Below are positions 27,824 to 36,107 of a DNA stretch of 64,000 bases, in pieces (position 1 is the first letter of the stretch; every line of letters starts with the position of its first letter). This DNA is from Andalucia godoyi (lineage: Eukaryota > Discoba > Jakobea > Jakobida > Andaluciidae), in assembly GCA_009859145.1 (NCBI GenBank), contig VRVR01000009.1, positions 62,001 to 126,000 of the forward strand. Reading direction: 5' to 3'. The notes beneath the pieces are model-generated. The model was not told the origin of the DNA. It saw nothing but the letters and a program-made list of their open reading frames with translations, and searched no databases. The position numbers were made by a program, and so were the translations under genes.

Positions 27824-30088
27824 TCAGTGCAGCCGCGGCCTCTTGGCAGCAACCTGCACATCTTCATCCTCTTCGTGTTCCTCAATATCTCTCTTGCGAT
27901 TTTTCTTTCCAGAAACAGCGGATCCGTTCAAACCCGTTGCGCTGGATACCGAACCCGACGCAGCCGCTGCGCCAGAACCCCCCACGGGTCCACCGGTAAC
28001 CTTGGATCTAGCATTGAACCACACCTTTGGGGACATGATGAGAAACTCTTTCTTCTCGGCACCGTCCCCCAGAGGACGCAACAGGATTCCCATTCTAAAT
28101 TGCGCATGCATATGGACGCCATTTGCAGGTTGCTCGGCACCGCCGGAAGGCCCTGCTCCAGTCCCTGCTGACGATCTGAACTTTGAATCCGAGGAATGCA
28201 CCTTGACCTTCAGGCCTGCAAACACTCCCGAAATTCCATTCTTCTCGTCCACAGCCACTGTCAGAGCGACCGCAGAGTTGTCTCGCACATGAACTTCTCC
28301 ACCAGCATCCACATACTCGTTTCTGATAACAGGAGCCTCCGCACCTTTGGAAGACGCTTCACGTACGACTTCTCCAGATTCTGCATGCACAATCACAAAC
28401 TCTGCCGCGTACATTGCTCCGGGAACAAATAAAGGAGACGATGCACGGAAACGCGCCCAGTATGTCGTTCCTGTCGAGCAAGATGTCAGGATTGGAACAC
28501 CGTCCTTGTAAACACGTGGATGAGAATCTGCTCGTAGTCTTTCATCCAAGAACAGCTTCCACGATCCACACCACGGTGTTGTCTTCTTTGCTGTGTGCAT
28601 TTCTAACATTTCAATTACAACATTAGACGATTCATCCTCAATCATCCCGTTTTCCGCCGTCGTGTTCTTCTTTCGGTCTCGCACCTGTTGCACGGTCCAT
28701 CCGTGGCCGGTGGGCAAGTCTACTGGCGAATCCGTCGTCAATCCGTGATCATCCGCATTCGAAAACCCATCGATGACACTACCGGATGTGCTCGAACTCG
28801 ATCCACCTTTCAGTCCTGAGCCGCCTCCACTGCTGGAGCCGGAGCTGGAACTGGCATTGGAATTATGCGATGCATGTTTGGACGAAGGCGTAGGCGAGAT
28901 TGTCGCTGCTGTCGATGGGTTGCGCAAACTCAGTCCCGCAGCCAAGCTCAATGAAGAAGACGACGACGAAGAAGAAGAAGATGAAGAAGATGACGACGAA
29001 AACGAATGGTTTTGAACATTCAGGGGTTTTGCATCCGCCATTGACAGTCCCGGGATCGCAGAAAGCAGGAAATGCTCCGTGGAACCACGCTGTGCAGCGT
29101 TGGCCGATGCATTTGTGTTTGCGCTTGCAGCGGAAGATGATGCGGAAAGATCAGTAACTGCAACAATCGTCTGCGAAAGTTTTCTGCTTAGAGCTTCGAC
29201 GCCATCCGGAACCACCACTACATTTCCATTTCCAGAGCCGCTTCCCGTCACATTGAAGTTCGCATTTGAATTGCCACCGTAAGAGTTGTAGTAGTGATGG
29301 TGCTGGTGATGGTTACTATTGTTGTTGATGGAAGACGTTGAAAGAGACAGCAAATCCCAAACATCCCATGACGAGGACGGATCCATGCCATTTGCGGTTC
29401 CTGCCGCCGATATATCCAGCAAGCCCAAAGCACTGACATATCCACCATGCCAGCCGTTCGAGCCGTTCATATGATTTTGCCCCGTGGTTGACTGTACGGC
29501 AAGCGATGACGATGATGACGCCGACGCCGACGCCGACGACGACGACGACGAAGTTGACGATGAGAAAGGTGGAAACGAGAATGAACTAGAAGAGGAAGAT
29601 GACAGCCGAGGTGTCGCCAACGGAAAGTCAAACAAGTAGTCATCTGTCTCCCACATTCCTGCATACGGATAGTGATTTGCAGAGCCTGATGGAGCGCCTG
29701 AGGCCGATGACGACGATGCGCCAGAGGCCGACGACGACGACGATGATCCGCCCGATGACGCAGAGCACGAAGTAGTAGACGGCCCAAAAAGAGTCATCAG
29801 AACATCATCGGATGTATAACAAGGCGACGAGGACCTGAACCCAAAGTTGTCTTCCATTTTCGAGAATGAGACAAAACGAGAATATATGAATAAATGAGAG
29901 ACAGAGAGACAGAGAGACAGAAATGAAAATACAAGAAATGAAAAATACAAGAAATGAAAACACAAGAAATGAAAATTAAAATATGGAGACACGTACTTCT
30001 CTGGGTTTTTTTCAAAAAAGGGATCGTATTGGAAAAACGAGGTTTCTGGTGGAATGTGAGATTCGGCGGCTTCTTGGATCGGCACCAT
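27824..30088 (-). CDS. Ser-rich, probably nuclear protein with an unassigned C-terminal beta-rich domain
   Basis: The frame from ATG 30088 is open for 754 codons, but I favour removal of a 162-bp intron (29996-29835; GTACGT donor, TTCAG acceptor, phase 2). This joins residues 1-30 (to FFEKNPEK) directly to SSSPCYTSDD and gives 700 aa. A second ATG (MEDNFGF, 29858) offers an unspliced alternative start. Residues up to about 430 are low-complexity Ser with Asn/His tracts, as in activation domains. The last ~240 residues look folded: VQQVRDRKKN, FLDERLRADSHPRV, TTYWARFRASSPLFV, HAQFRMGILLRPLG and FLIMSPKVWFNARSK, then a basic cluster (KKNRKRD) and KRPRLH at the end, probably an NLS. The alternating strand pattern suggests a beta-sandwich DNA-binding protein, which is inference. 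I do not recognise the family. Confidence 0.65.
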   Translation of the reverse strand: MVPIQEAAESHIPPETSFFQYDPFFEKNPEKYVSPYFNFHFLCFHFLYFSFLVFSFLSLCLSVSHLFIYSRFVSFSKMEDNFGFRSSSPCYTSDDVLMTLFGPSTTSCSASSGGSSSSSSASGASSSSASGAPSGSANHYPYAGMWETDDYLFDFPLATPRLSSSSSSSFSFPPFSSSTSSSSSSASASASSSSSLAVQSTTGQNHMNGSNGWHGGYVSALGLLDISAAGTANGMDPSSSWDVWDLLSLSTSSINNNSNHHQHHHYYNSYGGNSNANFNVTGSGSGNGNVVVVPDGVEALSRKLSQTIVAVTDLSASSSAASANTNASANAAQRGSTEHFLLSAIPGLSMADAKPLNVQNHSFSSSSSSSSSSSSSSSSLSLAAGLSLRNPSTAATISPTPSSKHASHNSNASSSSGSSSGGGSGLKGGSSSSTSGSVIDGFSNADDHGLTTDSPVDLPTGHGWTVQQVRDRKKNTTAENGMIEDESSNVVIEMLEMHTAKKTTPWCGSWKLFLDERLRADSHPRVYKDGVPILTSCSTGTTYWARFRASSPLFVPGAMYAAEFVIVHAESGEVVREASSKGAEAPVIRNEYVDAGGEVHVRDNSAVALTVAVDEKNGISGVFAGLKVKVHSSDSKFRSSAGTGAGPSGGAEQPANGVHMHAQFRMGILLRPLGDGAEKKEFLIMSPKVWFNARSKVTGGPVGGSGAAAASGSVSSATGLNGSAVSGKKNRKRDIEEHEEDEDVQVAAKRPRLH
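29835..29996 (-). other. Probable in-frame (3n) intron in the Ser-rich nuclear gene
   Basis: GTACGT...TTCAG, 162 bp, T-rich, with no stop codon in the gene's frame. If retained it would insert 54 mostly hydrophobic residues rich in Phe, Ser and Leu. Confidence 0.65.
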
Positions 30089-30647
30089 CTTTTAGGGCTC
30101 TCATAAATCGGGCACTCGGCAAGATGGAGGAAGAGGGGAAGGCCGAGATTGATGGACTTCCAGTAGCGGTCATGGTGTTCGACCTTGGGTCGCGGGCAAT
30201 TTTTCTTTCTTCTTTCATTTCCCCCAGACACACATTTCACACGTGGCGTGATGGGCTGACGTCACTTGAGACTACGAGCTATTCCCAATCGTTTTTTTTA
30301 AATTAAAAGAAGGGGGGAAGGGAGTGCGGGTACGGGCGTTGAAGTGGGGGACGATCACCTTGTTATTGAACACGGGTCATCCATGGGCATTGCGGATGGT
30401 GCATCATCAAACCCATAATGGCGCCCATGACAGCATCTGGCGGTGTCGCTGACGAGCTCGGCAACGTTCATCTGCCATTCTGTGGACAGAGACGCACGCT
30501 AGTGGACCGCTGCGGCGACAGACAAAGGAGACGGAGGAGGAGAAGGAGGTTTTGGAATGAGAATTCATCTAGAATACAATTTATCTATTTCATAATATGT
30601 ATATGTGTGTGTGTGTGTGTAGGTGTAGGTGGGTGGGTGAATGTGTG
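30089..30647. promoter_or_regulatory. upstream region of the Ser-rich nuclear gene, with (GT)n
   Basis: Lies between two minus-strand genes. Includes TTTTTTTTAAATTAAAA (30291-30307), C/G-rich segments and a (GT)n microsatellite. Presumably the promoter of the gene at its left and the 3' region of the DUF229 gene at its right. No coding frame is supported. Confidence 0.4.
30604..30620. repeat. (GT)n microsatellite
   Basis: About eight GT units, just beyond the stop codon of the DUF229 gene. Confidence 0.85.
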
Positions 30648-33344
30648 TCACAAAAAGCGAACAACAGACTGGGGATAGGTGTCATCAAACGACCTGCAAT
30701 ACTGCGGCTGGATACCGCAGTCGCTGCACGTTCTGTTATTCGGAACGACATCTCGGAGAAGAGACTTGTACTTTGTGAGCGCCTTGGCCGGCCCAAGAAC
30801 GTGCTTCCCTCGCTTTTCACGATACTTCGCAGACCAGTCGTGCGGTGGCAAAAGATCCATTAAGGTTACAGACACGTCGTGGCCACTGAATCTGTTTCCT
30901 GATCTCTCGTTTTCCCGCATTGTGTCAAGAAGATGCTGAGGGAAATCAAGCGGGAGCGACATGAACAGCATTGTGAATTCATGAGAATAGTCCCACTCGT
31001 TATAATGTAGGCCATGGTCTGAGAGCAAAATGATGATGGCCCGCGGATGGTCCACAAACAGGCGATCAAGGGCAGCTGCAAAGGGCTTGTCGTACAAATC
31101 GAGAAGCTGCGGAAGCCGAGTATGGGCTTCGTAGACGTGTCCAATGAACAGCTTCGGCTGGTCCGTAGGCCGGTTGTGATGCGCATCAAGACGGCGATCC
31201 AAAAAATCGTGCATAAAGCTCAAACGAAGGTGATACGGATCAGACCCGGCCAGGCAATGCATTCCATAATCATTGAATGGATGCCAGCCAGGGTGGCAAA
31301 ATGGGGCTACCATCGTCGCATCTGCTCTTTGCTCAACCATCCAGTCCCCATCACCATGAACATGCCTCGGATCTTCATCAAGAAGAACGAAGGAGTGGTT
31401 CGCAGGAAAATTGTAGGAAACACGAGGAGCAGGAGCGCCGCCACAGTCTTCATCATAGAATCCAAACGAATAGCCCCCGACTTCCCGGTAAAAGTCTCCA
31501 GTGTACGGAAACAACTGTGGATTCGCGTCGCGCTGAGCTGGTGATTCAGCTCCCGAAAACAGCGGCATCTGGTTGGGAAGCGAGTTTGCGGCAATAGCAC
31601 GGTATCCTGAAAAATTAAAATAATGCGCATTGGGACGCTCTTGGAAGCGAACATACGATTCCTTCATTCGTTCCGCAAACCAGAACCGATCCAGCGCATC
31701 AAAATTCCACAGAATAATATCCCACGGCTGGCTGTTGCTGAAATCGTCGGATGCAGGCTTTGGTCGAGATTTCGAGCGATGCTTCTTCGATTTTGATTCC
31801 TCTCGAGAGGTGACATCCTTTGTGCGCTCCTTGTGTTGTTTTTTCCGTTTCAGATTGGTTTGTGGCACAAAGAATACTTGTTCTCGAAATCCCAAAAACG
31901 GATGGACACACTGTACAGCAGCATAGCCATGGGGAATCTGCAACGCATATGTGTTCTTGAACAGCGACACAGTATGAATGTTCCACGGAAACGCATCTGC
32001 CGACTCCGCCAACAGATACCTGGTTGGCTCACCCCATTCATCAAACATTCGATCACGAAACATCACGGTGAAAGGGCAGCGGCTCGCATCCACAAACCCG
32101 CTGTATCGCTCAAGCCTCGCAATGTGACTACGCTTGCACGATCCAACAAACCGGTCAAACATCCAATTTTCCGTGCATCCCATGTCCAATTTGTACCGAA
32201 TGGAAACAGCTGACGCCACAAGCAATGCCAACAAACACAAACACCGCAATGCCGCTCGCCGAACCAGCATGGCTCGTCGCAAAACGTAGGCTGCAAACAC
32301 GGCCAACGCGAAAAACGGAATCGGCTTGATCTTTGTAAACACAAGCAGTGGAAGACCAATAAACGCTCTCACCGCAAACCCGGCCACCTGGACCTTGTAG
32401 TTTGCAAGATCGGTATTCCGGTCATCAATTTCCGGGGTAGGAACTGCGGACCCATCGCTGTACGGAGATGGTAACCGCGGCGACTTGTCTGCGTCATCAC
32501 TAAGATAATCGGAAGGTGAAACTGCCGATGATTCGGTACTGAAGGGAAGAAGCGAAAAGCCCAAGGGGTTCATGCGCATTGTGCTATACCGAGCAGAATA
32601 GGAACATTGTGTGCTGCAATACGATTGAACACCGTCGGCCATCACCACCGCTGCCGCTTCCGTTCCGGCTAAATACAATAACGGCAACAGTAGCCAGTGA
32701 TGTGTGCTAAACAAACTTCCATCGCTGCAAAAATGCTTGATCAGCACGGATATCACACAAAACGCCACAAAAACTGCAGAATGCACAACGGACACGTGCG
32801 ATCCAAGCCTCCGATTTATATTGGAAAACACCGCAACAAGCCCAAATGGCGACAGTCCAAGAAGCATCAAAGCAATCTGGACCCCATGCTTGAACACAAT
32901 GCGAGAAACGAACGGAATTCTAGGGGTGAGTTCCTCCGGCGCAACGATCCAATACGAATCATCGATCCGCCCAGTGACGACAACCATATACATCGCACAC
33001 ACCATGATCGCTACCATTGGCCCGATGAGCCATTCCCTGAAGGCCAGGAACATTTCCTTGATCCGGGGGAGCAGAAACGCAAAGAAAATCTGTACAAATC
33101 CACCGCAATTCCTCATCACGGCCAAAACACCGTTCTGCAACGGTCGATTATCCGAAAGGACAGACGAAAAGGACAACAGGTGTCGATGATTGAACCATAC
33201 ATAGACTGAAAAGAGAAGAAACACGACAATGTGAAAATGAAAGCTGAAGACGGACGTGTGTGACAAATAAAGCGTACACAGTCCCGCAAAGTTTGGCACA
33301 CTTGTAACCCAACGAACTGCGAATCGACTATAAGCATCTGACAT
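30648..33344 (-). CDS. Membrane-anchored DUF229 (sulfatase/alkaline-phosphatase-fold) protein
   Basis: 898 aa from ATG 33344. The first ~420 residues hold about eight to ten hydrophobic helices with a Ser-rich loop. The rest is a soluble DUF229 domain of the alkaline-phosphatase/sulfatase superfamily: WDIILWNFDALDRFWFAERM at the nucleophile-side strand, HPGWHPFNDYGMHCLAGSD with conserved His and Cys, and IILLSDHGLHYNEWDYSHE (about residues 770-790), whose Asp-His pair matches the second metal-site motif. The usual nucleophile Ser/Thr next to the first Asp is replaced here by D-A-L-D-R, so catalysis may differ or be lost. Animal and nematode DUF229 proteins usually have one N-terminal TM, so the polytopic N-terminus is unusual. 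A Lys-rich insert lies near residues 510-540. Substrate unknown. Confidence 0.75.
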   Translation of the reverse strand: MSDAYSRFAVRWVTSVPNFAGLCTLYLSHTSVFSFHFHIVVFLLFSVYVWFNHRHLLSFSSVLSDNRPLQNGVLAVMRNCGGFVQIFFAFLLPRIKEMFLAFREWLIGPMVAIMVCAMYMVVVTGRIDDSYWIVAPEELTPRIPFVSRIVFKHGVQIALMLLGLSPFGLVAVFSNINRRLGSHVSVVHSAVFVAFCVISVLIKHFCSDGSLFSTHHWLLLPLLYLAGTEAAAVVMADGVQSYCSTQCSYSARYSTMRMNPLGFSLLPFSTESSAVSPSDYLSDDADKSPRLPSPYSDGSAVPTPEIDDRNTDLANYKVQVAGFAVRAFIGLPLLVFTKIKPIPFFALAVFAAYVLRRAMLVRRAALRCLCLLALLVASAVSIRYKLDMGCTENWMFDRFVGSCKRSHIARLERYSGFVDASRCPFTVMFRDRMFDEWGEPTRYLLAESADAFPWNIHTVSLFKNTYALQIPHGYAAVQCVHPFLGFREQVFFVPQTNLKRKKQHKERTKDVTSREESKSKKHRSKSRPKPASDDFSNSQPWDIILWNFDALDRFWFAERMKESYVRFQERPNAHYFNFSGYRAIAANSLPNQMPLFSGAESPAQRDANPQLFPYTGDFYREVGGYSFGFYDEDCGGAPAPRVSYNFPANHSFVLLDEDPRHVHGDGDWMVEQRADATMVAPFCHPGWHPFNDYGMHCLAGSDPYHLRLSFMHDFLDRRLDAHHNRPTDQPKLFIGHVYEAHTRLPQLLDLYDKPFAAALDRLFVDHPRAIIILLSDHGLHYNEWDYSHEFTMLFMSLPLDFPQHLLDTMRENERSGNRFSGHDVSVTLMDLLPPHDWSAKYREKRGKHVLGPAKALTKYKSLLRDVVPNNRTCSDCGIQPQYCRSFDDTYPQSVVRFL

Positions 33345-33390
33345 CTTGGCTGATCGCCGTTCTCTACTTTCTATCTTCTTAACGAGATTC

Positions 33391-33421
<31 letters not shown>

Positions 33422-34867
33422 CTTGATTTGTGTAGTGGGATTTGTCCTCAGTCGGCCTGAGTTAAATGGATCGAGGTTGTTTCCACACACGATGAAACAG
33501 CCTTTTGTGAGGGTTCATACAAAAGACGTCTGAAGCACTTTACAGTTGGCGCATAGCCGGCGTCATGCAGTTAAGAACGGAGGCTCAGCGGGGTCTATGG
33601 AGGACGGAGTGGCTGCCCTTTTCCCGTGTGCTGTTGGACAACGCGCTCGGTGTCGTGCCGACGTGATAATGATGGTGACGGGAATTCTGTGCGGACGCAG
33701 CGGAGTCTTCCGTTGGCCCTCCAGCGACGCAAGGTAACACAGCTGAGAGACCATTGGGTTTTGCGCTGGTACGACAAAGCACTCAGCGCTCCACCGTCCA
33801 TACTTCCACGGACTGACCTGGAGGCCCCCCAAAAAAGCCTGTTACAAAGATTGTTGTAAACCTCTTCTTATTTTTTTTTTTTTTTTACCCTCTCATGTAG
33901 CTCTGCATCCGCCATCAACACACAACAGGCACACTCGAACAGTATCATCAACCAAATCATACGGTATTATTTTTTCCCTTGCAGGTTGGATTAAACGGTC
34001 CCATTATTACACAATTGCGGCATTTTCCTTTTCTGACGCACCAGAAAGGCGTCATGTTGCCACCATTGTCTGCTTGCGCAGCTCAGATAATGCGCATCGA
34101 CTGCTTCGCAATCTGTCTGCGAAGACCGGCCTCATTCCCGTTCACATTAACGAACGGATTGACAACATCACGGCCAGACACCAGAAAAATTCGTGTTGCT
34201 AGTACCGGTGCTGGTGCTGCTTGCCAGAGCGTCATTGTGCATCTTGATCCAGAAGTTCTGGAGCCATGTATCCAATTCAACCAGCTTCCCGCCTGCCGCA
34301 CCTCCTCCCCTGGATCGACAACGACGATGGTTGTGTTTCAAAAGGTCGCGATACGTCAAAATCTAGGAGAACGGGCTCGAGGCTGCGGCAGCTCCCGAGT
34401 GTCCCGCCCTCTGCACCGCTTCGGAACCCAATACTCCGTGAGTGGGCATCGAGGTGTGCAAAACCCAGACGATGCAGGCTTCGCAGCCCAAGAAGACGTT
34501 TTCAAGGACATGTCCAAACGACTCCTCTCGTACACACCAGGCATCGAGGCGTCCAAATCGCGGCCGATCATCTTGGAGCGGGGGCACCAACGCTCGAAAC
34601 AGCAGCGGCCATCCTTGCGTATCTCGCTCAACTGCTCGAGAAAATGAAGCTAATCATCAGGCTGTTCCTATGTCTTCCTGGAGCAGCATTTCCCCCAATG
34701 GATTCTTAGATGGACTGAAATGCAGCTGGGGGAGCAAGCATCAAGCCTCAAGAAACCATCCTGACGAAACACCCAATGCTGCTGCTTATTTTCCTTGTTT
34801 GTGGATGATGATGATGATGATGATTATTTCATTGTTGTGCTGTTTACGGTGCTGGAGCGCTGGACAG
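33345..34867. other. 1.5-kb unresolved region with coding-like segments
   Basis: Starts with a CT run and TATATATAC (33389-33421), probably the DUF229 promoter. Two blocks with gene-like composition follow. At 33565-33856 (+) the peptides MQLRTEAQRGLWRTEWLPFS and, in another frame, KVTQLRDHWVLRWYDKALSA could be joined by a ~46-50 bp intron ending GACGCAG. At 33985-34760, after a clear TTTTTTCCCTTGCAG acceptor-like site, frames on both strands read well: on plus SHYYTIAAFSFSDAPERRHV to a stop at 34202, and on minus GGKLVELDTWLQNFWIKMHN to a stop at 34168. Neither can be extended to a complete gene without guessing splice sites. I expect one or two small multi-exon genes here but cannot name them. 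Confidence 0.4.
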
Positions 34868-35806
34868 ATGCACCAGAGAAGCCGCATCCTGTCCGTGTAT
34901 CGGTCATTGTTGCGGTCATCACGAAGCTTCCCGACTGCACAAGTATGGCTTCTTTTTTCTTTTTCTTTTCCTTGTCAAAAACTCTTTCCCAGTCGCCCTT
35001 AACGTTCTGTGCATTTTAATCCATGTTCATTGATTTTTTTTTTATGTTTACGGTTTCCTTTTCTGCAGGGTCGAGCGGTGATTCCATTGCGCATTCGAAA
35101 TGGCTTTCGAGAACACATGTCGGAAAGCGATGGCAGAGCTGTGGAGGCTTTGCTTGCCACCGCGGATGCACATCTGTCGTACATGGAGCTCAAAGAGACC
35201 GATTTACGGTCGTTGAAAAGTCGGAGAATCCAGCATCCGTCGAGAAGAGGCGAAGTGTGGATCGAGGAGGATGGACAGCCAGCCGTGGAGGTGCCGGACC
35301 GCGCCAAGATGCAAAAGGAGTCGGAGCGCTGGACGCTGTCGTACTTGGACTTGATTCAATCGATCCAGCCCTCCCCAGGTTTCCAGTACCACATCGCCAC
35401 AAAACCTTCTGACGCACCGCTGGTATGGCCGCCGGCAGCCCAGCGACCCACGCACAATGCCCACCTGTACGCTCGGGACCCGTCCATCCATGTCGACCAG
35501 TCTGTCGCGTCCGAACGCCGATCCATTGTTGGTGATTTGCACACGTCATACTCGGAGCTTCCGCTCATGGACTTCAAAATGGCAGACCTCGAGGGAAACC
35601 GCCTCCGGCTACAGCACGCAAAAACCCTCGAGGACGATGGATCCAGAATGTCCGCAATGATCGAAGCCTTCTTAAAAGAGAAATTCGGAATCCAAGCTCC
35701 GTCAGCCATAGATGACGAAACCTTTGAAAGGGAACTCGCTGCTGCGGCTGCCGATAAGATCGCAGAGCTCAAGAAAAAACACGATATGGAAGACGACCTG
35801 TTGTAA
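34868..35806 (+). CDS. LYR-motif (Complex1_LYR) protein with long C-terminal extension, two exons
   Basis: Exon 1 is 34868-34942 (25 codons), the intron is 34943-35068 (126 bp, GTATGG...TTCTGCAG, phase 0) and exon 2 is 35069-35806; total 270 aa. Splicing reconstitutes one LYR fold: RSRILSVYRSLLRSSRSFPT (a variant L-Y-R signature, VYR) followed by the second helix RNGFREHMSESDGRAVEALL and a third helix. LYR proteins of this shape (LYRM7, SDHAF1/3, LYRM4 relatives) are mitochondrial matrix factors that bind acyl carrier protein and help assemble respiratory complexes or Fe-S clusters. Usual length is about 100 aa. Here about 180 residues follow, with a Pro/His-rich middle and a helical acidic/Lys end (ADKIAELKKKHDMEDDLL), which I do not recognise. 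Neither exon is obvious alone. Confidence 0.75.
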
Positions 35807-36107
35807 AGATATCCTTTTTTCCCGCGGCATTTCCAAAAATTTGCCCGTTAAAATTTCTTTCTTTCCCTTTTCTTTCAAAGTCTCTCTTTTTCGTCTTTTC
35901 ATCGTTATTGCGTTTGCTATCCTTTCATTTTCATTTTATAATCTCAGTTTCCTTTTTTTCCCTTCCTCTTTTCATTTATTCATTTGTTGTTGTTTTTCTT
36001 CTTTTGTTATAAATTATTCCTTCTCAAGAGATTTCTCGTAACTTTTGACTAACCATCTTCACCCCGCCCCTCTCTCCTTCTCTCTTACGCATACTAATCT
36101 CTCAAGA
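35807..36107. promoter_or_regulatory. spacer/leader upstream of the Ki-67-like gene
   Basis: Strongly T-rich, with TTATAAATTATT at 36007-36018 about 95 bp before the ATG and a C/T-rich leader. No gene. Confidence 0.4.
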
